Source of the DNA: an uncultured Polaribacter sp.
Lineage (GTDB): Bacteria > Bacteroidota > Bacteroidia > Flavobacteriales > Flavobacteriaceae
Assembly (NCBI RefSeq): GCF_947495205.1
Contig: NZ_CANLXV010000002.1
Coordinates: 186,001-250,000 of the forward strand
Direction of reading: 5' to 3'
DNA length: 64,000 bases
Position 1 is the first letter of the stretch; each line of letters starts with the position of its first letter. Below, one piece after another: positions 9,016 through 17,342 of the stretch. A model generated the notes under the pieces. That model ran no database searches, had not been told where the DNA came from, and saw nothing but the letters and a program-made list of their open reading frames with translations. The position numbers were made by a program, and so were the translations under genes.

Positions 9016-10299
9016 ATGAACTACTATAGTTTACATCATAAATCGCCAAAAACAACTTTTAAAAATGCAGTTGTAGAAGGTTTGGCTAAAGACAGAGGAA
9101 TTTATTTCCCAGAAAATATTACTCCTTTATCTAAAGATTTTATTGAAAATATAGAGAATTACACTAACAATGAAATTGCTTATGAAGCCATAAAACAGTT
9201 TGTAGGTGATGAAATTCCAACGGAAAAATTAAAAGATATTATTGCAAACACACTTACTTTTGATTTTCCCGTAGTTCCCGTATCAGAAAATATAGGAACC
9301 TTAGAACTGTTTCATGGACCAACCATGGCTTTTAAAGATGTTGGCGCCAAATTTATGGCACAATGTTTAGAGTACTTTAACAAAAAAAACAAGGAAGAAG
9401 TTACCGTTTTAGTAGCTACTTCTGGAGATACTGGTGGTGCTGTTGCAAACGGCTTTTTAGGCGCAAAAGGTATTAATGTTGTTATTTTATATCCGTCAGG
9501 AAAAGTAAGTGATATTCAAGAAAAACAACTAACAACTTTAGGGCAAAATATTACTGCTTTAGAAGTAGATGGTGTTTTTGACGATTGCCAAGATATGGTA
9601 AAAACTGCTTTTTTAGATGAAGAAATTACCAAAACCTTAACCTCTGCAAATTCTATTAATGTTGCACGTTGGCTACCACAAATGTTTTATTTTTTCTTTG
9701 CATACAAGCAATTAAAAAAACTAAATAAAGAAATTGTATTTTCTGTGCCAAGTGGCAATTTTGGTAATATTTGTGCAGGAATTATGGCTCAAAAATTAGG
9801 CTTACCTGTGAAACATTTTGTAGCTTCTACTAATGTAAATGATACTGTACCTAATTTCTTAAAAGACGGTGTTTACACACCTAAAAAATCTAAAGCAACT
9901 ATTTCTAACGCAATGGATGTGGGTAACCCAAGTAATTTTATTAGAATTAGAGAATTGTTTAATAACGATTTAGAAACTTTAAAAAATGCGTTTTCTTCTT
10001 TTAGTTTTTCTGATGATGCTACGCGTGCTAAAATGAAAGAAATTCATAAAAATTCTGGCTATGTTGCAGATCCTCATGGAGCTGTTGGTTATTTAGGATT
10101 AGAAAAATACAACTTAAACGAAAACGAATATGGTGTGTTTTTAGAAACTGCACATCCTGTTAAATTTTTAGATGTGGTTGAAGAAACTTTACCTGTAAAA
10201 GTTGCTATTCCGCCACAAATACAAAAAGTAATAAACAATAATAAAGTAGCTATTAAGACGAGTTCTTATGAAGATTTAAAACGCTTTTTACAACAGTAA
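9016..10299 (+). CDS. thrC: Threonine synthase
   Basis: The 427-residue PLP enzyme converts O-phosphohomoserine to threonine, ending the operon. Signatures include TMAFKDVGAKF, which carries the PLP-binding lysine, the TSGDTGGAVANGF phosphate-binding loop and the glycine-rich SVPSGNFGNICAG. The frame is open to a TTG at 8965, but the family N-terminus starts at MNYYSLHHKSP (9016). The 80-base spacer after thrB is rich in GTT/AAC words. The operon ends three bases before the stop of a convergent minus-strand gene, with no obvious terminator between them. Confidence 0.96.
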   Translation: MNYYSLHHKSPKTTFKNAVVEGLAKDRGIYFPENITPLSKDFIENIENYTNNEIAYEAIKQFVGDEIPTEKLKDIIANTLTFDFPVVPVSENIGTLELFHGPTMAFKDVGAKFMAQCLEYFNKKNKEEVTVLVATSGDTGGAVANGFLGAKGINVVILYPSGKVSDIQEKQLTTLGQNITALEVDGVFDDCQDMVKTAFLDEEITKTLTSANSINVARWLPQMFYFFFAYKQLKKLNKEIVFSVPSGNFGNICAGIMAQKLGLPVKHFVASTNVNDTVPNFLKDGVYTPKKSKATISNAMDVGNPSNFIRIRELFNNDLETLKNAFSSFSFSDDATRAKMKEIHKNSGYVADPHGAVGYLGLEKYNLNENEYGVFLETAHPVKFLDVVEETLPVKVAIPPQIQKVINNNKVAIKTSSYEDLKRFLQQ

Positions 10300-10302
10300 C
10301 TA

Positions 10303-11280
10303 TTATTTCCATCGTTCCATAGTTTTTAATTCTGGCTTACCGCCAATTTGCCCAGATCCAGAAGCTACATAAATAGAATTGTCAAACAAAATTGCGCCAG
10401 AACCATGCCTGCCTTGTTTTAATGATGGAAAAATTTTCCATTCCAAAGACTTGGTATGCAAACCTTCAACATCATTATGTGCTGTTTTTTGACGACTAGA
10501 TTCTCCTCCAATAACTAAAATATAGTCTTCATACAAAACAGACATTGCACCTGCTCTTTCTGTTGGAATAGTAGTATTTAACGTAAGCCATTCTTGCAGT
10601 TTTATATTGTACACATCAACCTCTGCAATGGTTTCAGAAAAAGTATTTTTAGGCGCTTTAGACAACCTACCTCCTAAAAGATAAATGTTTCCATTATTTT
10701 CTACTGCTTGAAAATGATCTCTAGACCTTGGTGCATCTGGTAAAATAGACCAAGTTTTAGTTTTTAAATTATAAGCATCTAACCAGTTTTTATGATCAGA
10801 TGTATGCCCATTTTTAATACCACAACTTATATAAACAATATCTCCTACAATACAATTACCTGTAGCACCTCTTAAACGCTCTTTTGGTATTTTTCCTTCT
10901 ATTCTCCAAGCATCTAATTCAGGATTATACACATAAATTGCTTCTATTGGTGTTTCTAGCGGATATTTACCGGTGAATGCTCCTATTACATAAACCTCAT
11001 TATTATAAACTACCGGCTGAAAATGATGCATTTCTACTGGTGGTTTTGCTCCAATTGTCCACTCTTTTGTCTGGGTATTATAAATGCTTACTGGCTTAAT
11101 TTTTCTTCCTCCTAGTAAATAAAATTTATCTTTAACAGAAACAAATGCAGCTTCATGCCTTTCTATGGGTTTAGAGTTATTACTGCCACTTACAAACTGC
11201 CATGTTTTAATGGTATCCTTACTTTTTTTACAAGAAGAAAATAGCATTACAAAGAGCGTAAAAAATATTGTAAATTTCAT
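10303..11280 (-). CDS. Kelch-repeat beta-propeller lipoprotein
   Basis: The 325-residue protein starts at the ATG at 11280; a TTG nine bases upstream is also in frame. A hydrophobic signal ending in the lipobox LFSSC predicts a lipoprotein anchored in the outer or inner membrane. The rest is a series of Kelch blades, each with paired glycines followed by Tyr/Trp (KFYLLGG, NIYLLGG, YILVIGG, SIYVASG). Kelch propellers bind ligands or proteins, and some are enzymes; none can be assigned here. It lies head-to-tail behind pdeM with nine bases between them, so it may be cotranscribed with the repair cluster, without obvious functional connection. Confidence 0.85.
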   Translation of the reverse strand: MKFTIFFTLFVMLFSSCKKSKDTIKTWQFVSGSNNSKPIERHEAAFVSVKDKFYLLGGRKIKPVSIYNTQTKEWTIGAKPPVEMHHFQPVVYNNEVYVIGAFTGKYPLETPIEAIYVYNPELDAWRIEGKIPKERLRGATGNCIVGDIVYISCGIKNGHTSDHKNWLDAYNLKTKTWSILPDAPRSRDHFQAVENNGNIYLLGGRLSKAPKNTFSETIAEVDVYNIKLQEWLTLNTTIPTERAGAMSVLYEDYILVIGGESSRQKTAHNDVEGLHTKSLEWKIFPSLKQGRHGSGAILFDNSIYVASGSGQIGGKPELKTMERWK

Positions 11281-11289
11281 AAGTATCAA

Positions 11290-11949
11290 TTACAATACAA
11301 ATATAGTATTTTCTGTAAAAGCGTAATTTTTGCAGTTTTTAATTGAATTTCTTGTATTTAAACCTGTAAACAAACTAAAAGCAGGCAAAATCAACCGATT
11401 TTTATTCATTTGAAAACAAGGTAACTTTATGCGTTGTTTGCCTCTACCTTTAATAAAAACTCCTGGATGAATATGCCCAGAAATAGTAAAAACACCTTCT
11501 ATTTCTTCAACATTATCATGTACAAATTTTAAATTCTTAATATTTAATTCTGAACTAAAAACTTCAATATCAAACTGCTTATAAATACAATTAGATAAAC
11601 GATCGTGGTTTCCTTTTATCAATTGCAATTTTAAATTACTAAATTGCTGAAGCCACATTTTAAATTCATCTAAATCTTTGTTGTATCCCGCGTGAAATAA
11701 ATCGCCCACAACAATTAAATTTTCTGCTTTAAAATGTAGTATTAATTGTTTTAAACGTTCTAAATCTGTGGTTAAAACAGCTGTAGGAATTGGAATACCA
11801 CTTTTTTGAAAATGCGCAGCTTTACCAATATGCAAATCACTTAAAATTAAACTTTTTTGAGTTTCCCAATATAAAACACGCTGATTGGTAACTTGTAAAA
11901 TTTCATTTTTTAGTATAATTTCTTTAGTAACTATAGTTAAAGATTGCAT
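11290..11949 (-). CDS. pdeM: Ligase-associated DNA damage response phosphoesterase/endonuclease
   Basis: The 219-residue metallophosphoesterase carries the full calcineurin-like metal motif set: SDLHIGKA (around residue 37), VGDLFHAG, KGNHD and SGHIHPG. This small form is typically encoded with an ATP-dependent DNA ligase, an Lhr-like helicase and an MBL-fold exonuclease, exactly the neighbours seen here. In the described family it is an Mn2+-dependent nuclease/phosphodiesterase acting in DNA repair. No signal peptide is present, so it is cytoplasmic. It starts six bases after the helicase stop, which supports cotranscription. Assignment is by motifs plus context. Confidence 0.92.
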   Translation of the reverse strand: MQSLTIVTKEIILKNEILQVTNQRVLYWETQKSLILSDLHIGKAAHFQKSGIPIPTAVLTTDLERLKQLILHFKAENLIVVGDLFHAGYNKDLDEFKMWLQQFSNLKLQLIKGNHDRLSNCIYKQFDIEVFSSELNIKNLKFVHDNVEEIEGVFTISGHIHPGVFIKGRGKQRIKLPCFQMNKNRLILPAFSLFTGLNTRNSIKNCKNYAFTENTIFVL

Positions 11950-11955
11950 TTTTTT

Positions 11956-14406
11956 TTAGGCTTTTAACGCTTGCTTTTGTATGCGTTCAATGCGCTTACT
12001 TAAATCTTCATTAGACATGGTTCCTCTTAAACTGTCTACTTTTAATGGAAAGCTCAAAGGTGTAAAATTCTTGGCTTTTTTCAAAATAATTTTACTTTCA
12101 GAAATACGTTGAAATGCTTTTTGCAGTCGTACTTTTTCTAACTCATAATCAAAAACTTCATTATACGCTTGTTTTAGTAATAAATTATTAGGTTCATGAT
12201 CATTTAAAACTCTAAATATTAAACCAGATGAAGATTGCAGGCTTTTGCTGGTTTTTCTATTACCCGGTTGCGTTTGAATTACCAAACCAGCAACCACAGC
12301 AATATCTCTAAATTTTCTTGATGCCATTTCGCTAGCGTTTATACTTGCAGTGACGTCTTTTATTAGATTTTCTTTAGAAAAAATTGCTACAATATTTGCT
12401 TCATTTAAAGGAATTTCTTGATCGCTTAACAACTCAAAACCATAATCATTCATGGCAATTGTAAAGGTTAACTTTTTTATTTGGCTAATTCTATATGCAA
12501 TTAAAGATGCCATAATTTCGTGCACCAATCTACCTTCAAAAGGGTAAGCAAATAGATGAAAACCTTCTTTGGTTTCTATCATTTCTACCAAAAATTCATC
12601 GTGTTTTGGTATATGTGAGTTTTGCTCTTGTCTTTTTAATAATGGGTGCAAAAATTTCAACTCTTTTTCTCTATTATTTGGCGTTAATGCATCACTTAAT
12701 TTTAGTCGTAAAAAATGAGTTAAATAAGATGTTAAAGGCAATCTACCTCCCAACCAACTTGGTGTAATGGCTTTCTTTTTTTTGCTTCGTTTTACCAAAA
12801 CAGTCATATCTTTTATTTGTTTCACTTCTAAAACTATTCCTCCTAATATAAAAGCATCTCCTTTTTTTAATTTCGATATAAAAAACTCTTCTATCATGCC
12901 AATATAACCGCCAGAAAAGAATTTTACGTATAACATAACTTCACTCACAATAACGCCAATATTCATTCTATGCATCATTGCAATTCGTCTACTTTTTACT
13001 TTATACAAACCATCTTCTTCATCTAAAACTACTTTGTGAAATTCCTCATACGCGTGCAAAGTTTTTCCACCTTTGGTAATAAAATGAATACACCAATTAA
13101 ATTCTTCTAAAGTTAAATACTGAAACGCATGAACTTCTTGCAACATTTTAAAAGTTTCATCTCCTTTAAAACCTTCGCCAACGGCTAAAGTTACTAGAAA
13201 CTGCACCAAAACATCATACGTTAGCACCATTGGCGCTCTAGCTTCAATCTGGTTTTGTTTTACAGCTTCTTTTACAGCTGCAACTTCTATTAATTGCAAA
13301 GAATGTGTGGGTACTGCATACATTTTAGAGGTTTCAAAAGGTGAATGCCCACTTCTACCAGATCTTTGCATAAAGCATGCAATACCTTTTGCAGAACCAA
13401 TTTGTATCACACAATCTACAGGTTTAAAATCTACACCCAAATCTAAAGAAGATGTACAAACTACCGCTTTTAACAATCCGTTTGAAATGGCATCTTCTAT
13501 AAAATTACGCTGTACTTTGTCTATAGAACCATGATGTATGGCAATTTGCCCAATTAAATCTGGCTCTTCTTCAATTAGAATCTGATACCATAATTCGCTC
13601 TGATTTCTGGTATTTGTAAAAATTAAAGTGGTGGTGTTTTCATAAATAATAGGAATAATTTTAGAACTCATTGTTTTTCCTAAATGACCTGCCCAAGACA
13701 ACTCTTCTACTTGATCTGGCAATAAAGAAGTTATGTTGATTTTCTTCTTTTCTTTGGCACGAATCATGGTAGTTTTTAAAGGATAAGGAATTAGCACATT
13801 TTTAGCTTCTTCTAAGTTGCCAATAGTTGCAGAAATGCCCCAAATTCTAGTTTTGTTTGATAAATTTCGAATTCTAGCAATTGCAATTTCTGTTAAAACT
13901 CCACGTTTAGAACCTAACAATTCGTGCCATTCATCTACAGCAATACAGTTTACGTTTTTAAACCAACGCGAATTTCTTTTTTGAGAAAACAACAAATGCA
14001 AAGTTTCTGGTGTGGTTAACAAAACATCTGGCATTAAACGTTCTTGTTTTCTGCGGATGTTGGTGGGTGTATCTCCATTTCTAACAGCTACTTCCCAATC
14101 TAAACCAATTTCTTCTACAGCAGTTGCCATGGCTTTTGCCAAATCTTTTGCCAATGAACGCAAAGGACTAATCCAAATTAATTTTAAGCCTTTTTTGTAT
14201 TTTTCTGGTTGATTTAAATAATCGATCACAACGGCTAAAAAAACAGAAAATGTTTTACCAAAACCTGTTGGTGCCACTACCATTCCACTAAAATTATTGT
14301 GGTAACGTTCCCAAGTTTGCGCTTGAAAACTAAAAGGGGTTTGCCCTTTTTCTTGCATCCAATTTTGAATGATTTGATAACCTTGGGTTTGTTTAAAGTT
14401 GCTCAA
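11956..14406 (-). CDS. Ligase-associated DEXH-box helicase (Lhr-like)
   Basis: The 816-residue superfamily 2 helicase shows motif I APTGFGKTF, the DEWH box (AVDEWHELLGSKRG), motif III SATIGN and motif VI QRSGRSGH. Together with pdeM, the ligase and the MBL exonuclease it forms the ligase-associated DNA damage response set known in many bacteria. The C-terminal 300 residues match the extended Lhr-type module. No ATG precedes the conserved N-terminus: the open frame begins at a TTG at 14406, the next Met is residue 17, and an in-frame stop lies 33 bases upstream of the TTG. A TTG start is therefore likely. The upstream spacer is G/T-rich and contains a REP-like palindrome. Confidence 0.93.
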   Translation of the reverse strand: MSNFKQTQGYQIIQNWMQEKGQTPFSFQAQTWERYHNNFSGMVVAPTGFGKTFSVFLAVVIDYLNQPEKYKKGLKLIWISPLRSLAKDLAKAMATAVEEIGLDWEVAVRNGDTPTNIRRKQERLMPDVLLTTPETLHLLFSQKRNSRWFKNVNCIAVDEWHELLGSKRGVLTEIAIARIRNLSNKTRIWGISATIGNLEEAKNVLIPYPLKTTMIRAKEKKKINITSLLPDQVEELSWAGHLGKTMSSKIIPIIYENTTTLIFTNTRNQSELWYQILIEEEPDLIGQIAIHHGSIDKVQRNFIEDAISNGLLKAVVCTSSLDLGVDFKPVDCVIQIGSAKGIACFMQRSGRSGHSPFETSKMYAVPTHSLQLIEVAAVKEAVKQNQIEARAPMVLTYDVLVQFLVTLAVGEGFKGDETFKMLQEVHAFQYLTLEEFNWCIHFITKGGKTLHAYEEFHKVVLDEEDGLYKVKSRRIAMMHRMNIGVIVSEVMLYVKFFSGGYIGMIEEFFISKLKKGDAFILGGIVLEVKQIKDMTVLVKRSKKKKAITPSWLGGRLPLTSYLTHFLRLKLSDALTPNNREKELKFLHPLLKRQEQNSHIPKHDEFLVEMIETKEGFHLFAYPFEGRLVHEIMASLIAYRISQIKKLTFTIAMNDYGFELLSDQEIPLNEANIVAIFSKENLIKDVTASINASEMASRKFRDIAVVAGLVIQTQPGNRKTSKSLQSSSGLIFRVLNDHEPNNLLLKQAYNEVFDYELEKVRLQKAFQRISESKIILKKAKNFTPLSFPLKVDSLRGTMSNEDLSKRIERIQKQALKA

Positions 14407-14446
14407 TGGTGGTTTGTGGTTGGTGGTTTTTGGTTTTTAGAACTAA

Positions 14447-14516
14447 CGTCATTGCGAGCTACGAAGCAATCTGCTTATTGAATTAACAGGTTGTTGCTTC
14501 ACTCTGTTCGCAATGA
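14447..14516 (-). repeat. REP-like dispersed palindrome
   Basis: An imperfect inverted repeat spans the ligase-helicase spacer. Outer arms TCATTGCGA (14449-14457) and TCGCAATGA (14508-14516) pair perfectly, and inner arms GAAGCAA and TTGCTTC also pair. Words of the type TCATTGCGAG...ACGAAGCAATCTG are, from general knowledge, a common dispersed intergenic repeat in bacterial genomes, including Bacteroidota. The RNA would form a long hairpin and could affect mRNA stability between the two genes. It was probably inserted into a pre-existing operon. No second copy was noticed in this window. Confidence 0.7.
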
Positions 14517-14524
14517 ACTTTTTT

Positions 14525-16111
14525 TTAACTTGTTTGAATTAATGCTTTTACACTCTCAATGGTATCAATATCTTTTACAGTTTTGTCTCTTCGCCAGCGT
14601 TTTATTCTTGGAAAACGTAAGGCAACTCCGCTTTTGTGTCTTTTACTATAGGCAATGCCTTCAAAAGCAATCTCAAAAACTAATGCTGGTTTTACAGTTC
14701 TTACAGGTCCAAATTTTTCAATGGCATTTTTATTTACCCATTTAGAGATTTCTGTAATTTCTTTATCGGTTAAACCAGAATATGCTTTGGCAACTGTTAC
14801 CAATGTATCATTATTTTTAACGGCAAAGGTATAATCTGTGTATTTAGAACTTCTTCTTCCACTTCCTTTTTGAGCGTAAATCATAACTACATCAATAGTT
14901 AAAGGATCTACTTTCCATTTCCACCATTCGCCCTTTTTTCTTCCTACATGATATAAAGATGTTTTTTTCTTCAACATTAAACCTTCAGAATTAAAACTTC
15001 TGGCATGGTTTCTTAATGCATCTAACTCGTTCCAATTTGTAAAATTGATAATTTCTGATAAATGCAAAATATCATTTTTGTTTTGTTGAAATAATGTTTC
15101 TAATAGCATGCGTCTTTCTTGCATAGATTGTGTTCTCAAATCAACTTCATCTAACTCTAAAATATCATACACATAAAAACCAACAGGTACTTCTTCTAAT
15201 AATTTTTTAGTTACATTTTTTCTATTCAAACGTTTTTGTAAATCGTTAAAAAGCAAAACAGCACTATCTTTTATGGCTAATATTTCGCCATCAATTACAA
15301 AATTGCCTTTTAATTTTGCAATGGCTGTTACCAATTCTGGAAACTGTTGGGTAACCAATTCTTCTCCTCTACTCCAAATAAAAACCTCTTCTTTTCTTTT
15401 GATGATTTGTCCACGAATTCCATCCCATTTATACTCTACTTGCCAATCTTTTTCATTACCTAAATCTGATAATTCTTTTTCTAGAGCATAGGCAAGACAA
15501 AACGGATAAGGTTTAGAATTATCATAATTTATATGTGTGCCATTTATCAAATCTGCAAAAGAAATGGAATTTGGTGTCCAATTACCAATAATACTATGCA
15601 TCAGTTGGTTGGCATCAATTCCTGATAATTTTGCCAATGCATTTACCAAGTTTTTTTTAGAAACGCCAACTCTAAAACTACCGCCAATTAGTTTGTTAAA
15701 AATTAATCTTTCTTGAGATTGCAAACCATTCCAAGCTTTTAAAACATAGGCTTTTTTTTCTTCGTCTGTTTTTGGTTTTAGGTTGATGAGCTCCTCAACC
15801 CAAATATGCAGTGGTTTTTCAATTGTATTTTGTGGATTTGGTAATAAAAGTGCAATGGTTTCTCCTAAATCTCCCACTGATGAATAGCTTTCTAAAAACA
15901 ACCATTCTGGAAGTTGCGTAATTTCCATGACCCAGCTTTTCATTAAATTAGATTTTACAGGCCTGCTTGGTCTTTTTCCTGTAAACAAAGCAATTAACCA
16001 CAATTTATCTTTGTCTGGTGCTGTTTTAAAATAATTAACCAAAGCATCTATTTTTGCATTGGTTTTATTGGTGATTTCAATTGCGCTAATTAGGTTAGAA
16101 AAGTCTTTCAT
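14525..16111 (-). CDS. ATP-dependent DNA ligase (ligase-associated repair cluster)
   Basis: The 528-residue ligase has the adenylation motif EYKWDGIRGQ with the nucleophilic lysine (KxDG type), followed by FVIDGEIL, EGLMLKK and the KWKVDPLTIDVV motif V region. An all-helical N-terminal DNA-binding domain of about 200 residues precedes the adenylation domain, and an OB-fold follows. This is the namesake ligase of the four-gene repair set. It seals nicks using ATP, complementing the NAD-dependent housekeeping ligase, which is not in the window. It is separated from the upstream exonuclease stop by two bases and from the helicase by the REP element. Confidence 0.94.
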   Translation of the reverse strand: MKDFSNLISAIEITNKTNAKIDALVNYFKTAPDKDKLWLIALFTGKRPSRPVKSNLMKSWVMEITQLPEWLFLESYSSVGDLGETIALLLPNPQNTIEKPLHIWVEELINLKPKTDEEKKAYVLKAWNGLQSQERLIFNKLIGGSFRVGVSKKNLVNALAKLSGIDANQLMHSIIGNWTPNSISFADLINGTHINYDNSKPYPFCLAYALEKELSDLGNEKDWQVEYKWDGIRGQIIKRKEEVFIWSRGEELVTQQFPELVTAIAKLKGNFVIDGEILAIKDSAVLLFNDLQKRLNRKNVTKKLLEEVPVGFYVYDILELDEVDLRTQSMQERRMLLETLFQQNKNDILHLSEIINFTNWNELDALRNHARSFNSEGLMLKKKTSLYHVGRKKGEWWKWKVDPLTIDVVMIYAQKGSGRRSSKYTDYTFAVKNNDTLVTVAKAYSGLTDKEITEISKWVNKNAIEKFGPVRTVKPALVFEIAFEGIAYSKRHKSGVALRFPRIKRWRRDKTVKDIDTIESVKALIQTS

Positions 16112-16113
16112 AA

Positions 16114-17133
16114 TTATGCAGTTTCTTTTTTATCTGCTGCTTCTTTCGCCATTTCCTCATCTCCAAATTCGGTTTTTAATTCGTGTGCTTCTATGCCAAT
16201 TTCATTTAAATATTTAGAAAACACAGCTTGTGAACCGTGCGTTACATATACTTTTTCGGCCTCTGTAGCTTTTACTGCTTGTAAAAGTCCGTCCCAATCT
16301 GCATGGTCACTAACCGCAAAACCTGCATCTACGCCTTTCCAACGTCTGTTACCACGAATATGCATCCAACCAGAGCAAATTGCAGTAGCTGCATTTGGTA
16401 TTCTTTTTAACATTTTAGAACCCAAAAGTGCAGGTGGCAAAATGATGATTTTATTCTGAATATCTGCCTTTTTAAAATCTGGTGTTAGTAAGGTTGTTTT
16501 GGGTAAATTAATTCCAGAATTTACAATAGCATTATTTAAATGATTAATTGCATTGTGCACATAAATATCATCTACACCAGCTAACAAACTCATCATTCTT
16601 TGAGCTTTACCTAAACTATACCCTAAAAAAACACTGGTTCTATTATTTTGTTGATTTTTAAAAACCCAATCCTGAATTTCTGTTTGTAATTCTTGCTCTG
16701 TTTTCCATTTATAAACTGGCAAACCAAAGGTACTTTCTGTAATAAATGTATGGCATTTTACAGGCTCAAAAGGTGTGGTTAAAAAATCTGATTGTGTTTT
16801 ATAATCGCCAGAAAAAACAACTACATACCCCTTATATTCTAATCTAATTTGAGCAGCGCCAATAATATGACCCGCAGGAAAAAATGAAACTTGAACTCCG
16901 TTTATATTTTTAGGTTCATTATATGCTAGACTTTCAATAGAAATATCTTGTCCTAATCTGTGTTTTATAATGGCTTTAGAATCATTATGGCATAAATAAT
17001 GCTTATTTCCCCATCTTGAATGATCTGCATGACCATGAGAAATAATTGCATAATCTACAGGATACCAAGGATCTAAATAAAATTTTCCAGGTATGCAGTA
17101 AATCCCTTTTTTTGTGAATTTTACAAGTTTCAA
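16114..17133 (-). CDS. Ligase-associated DNA damage response exonuclease (MBL fold)
   Basis: The metallo-beta-lactamase-fold nuclease has the metal motif SHGHADHSRWG near the N-terminus, followed by PAGHIIGAAQI and FSGDYKTQ; the C-terminal SDHADW completes the beta-CASP/SNM1-like set. It is the first gene of the repair operon and runs directly into the ligase. There is no ATG before the conserved N-terminus. The frame opens at a GTG at 17178, but homology of the LKLVKFTKKGIYC type begins at a TTG at 17133, which I take as start (340 residues). Nuclease substrate and polarity are inferred from the family only. Confidence 0.9.
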   Translation of the reverse strand: MKLVKFTKKGIYCIPGKFYLDPWYPVDYAIISHGHADHSRWGNKHYLCHNDSKAIIKHRLGQDISIESLAYNEPKNINGVQVSFFPAGHIIGAAQIRLEYKGYVVVFSGDYKTQSDFLTTPFEPVKCHTFITESTFGLPVYKWKTEQELQTEIQDWVFKNQQNNRTSVFLGYSLGKAQRMMSLLAGVDDIYVHNAINHLNNAIVNSGINLPKTTLLTPDFKKADIQNKIIILPPALLGSKMLKRIPNAATAICSGWMHIRGNRRWKGVDAGFAVSDHADWDGLLQAVKATEAEKVYVTHGSQAVFSKYLNEIGIEAHELKTEFGDEEMAKEAADKKETA

Positions 17134-17265
17134 AAAAACGTTTTTTTTGTTTGTATAAAAATAACGTTTTGCGCACACTTGTTATAAATTATAAGTGCTT
17201 TTTAATAATTCTTTAGCTTTTCTATTTTTATTACTTTTAAATTGATAAAGTGTATTGTATAAAGC

Positions 17266-17312
17266 CGCATAACAGTACAGGATTCTTTTAAAGCTACTTT
17301 CTACTAATTTTG
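17266..17312 (+). promoter_or_regulatory. Activator site and promoter 1 (sulfatase-GH39-GH2 operon)
   Basis: CGCATAACAGTACAGGAT at 17266-17283 is followed after 21 bases by the -7 box TAATTTTG (17305-17312). The start codon is 31 bases further on. This is one of eight promoters in the locus with the same element and spacing. The element occupies the place of the -33 box, so the promoter probably depends on an activator, most simply the HTCS at 44770. Confidence 0.6.
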
Positions 17313-17342
17313 ATACAAGTCTTTACCTATAAAAGTTTTCAT

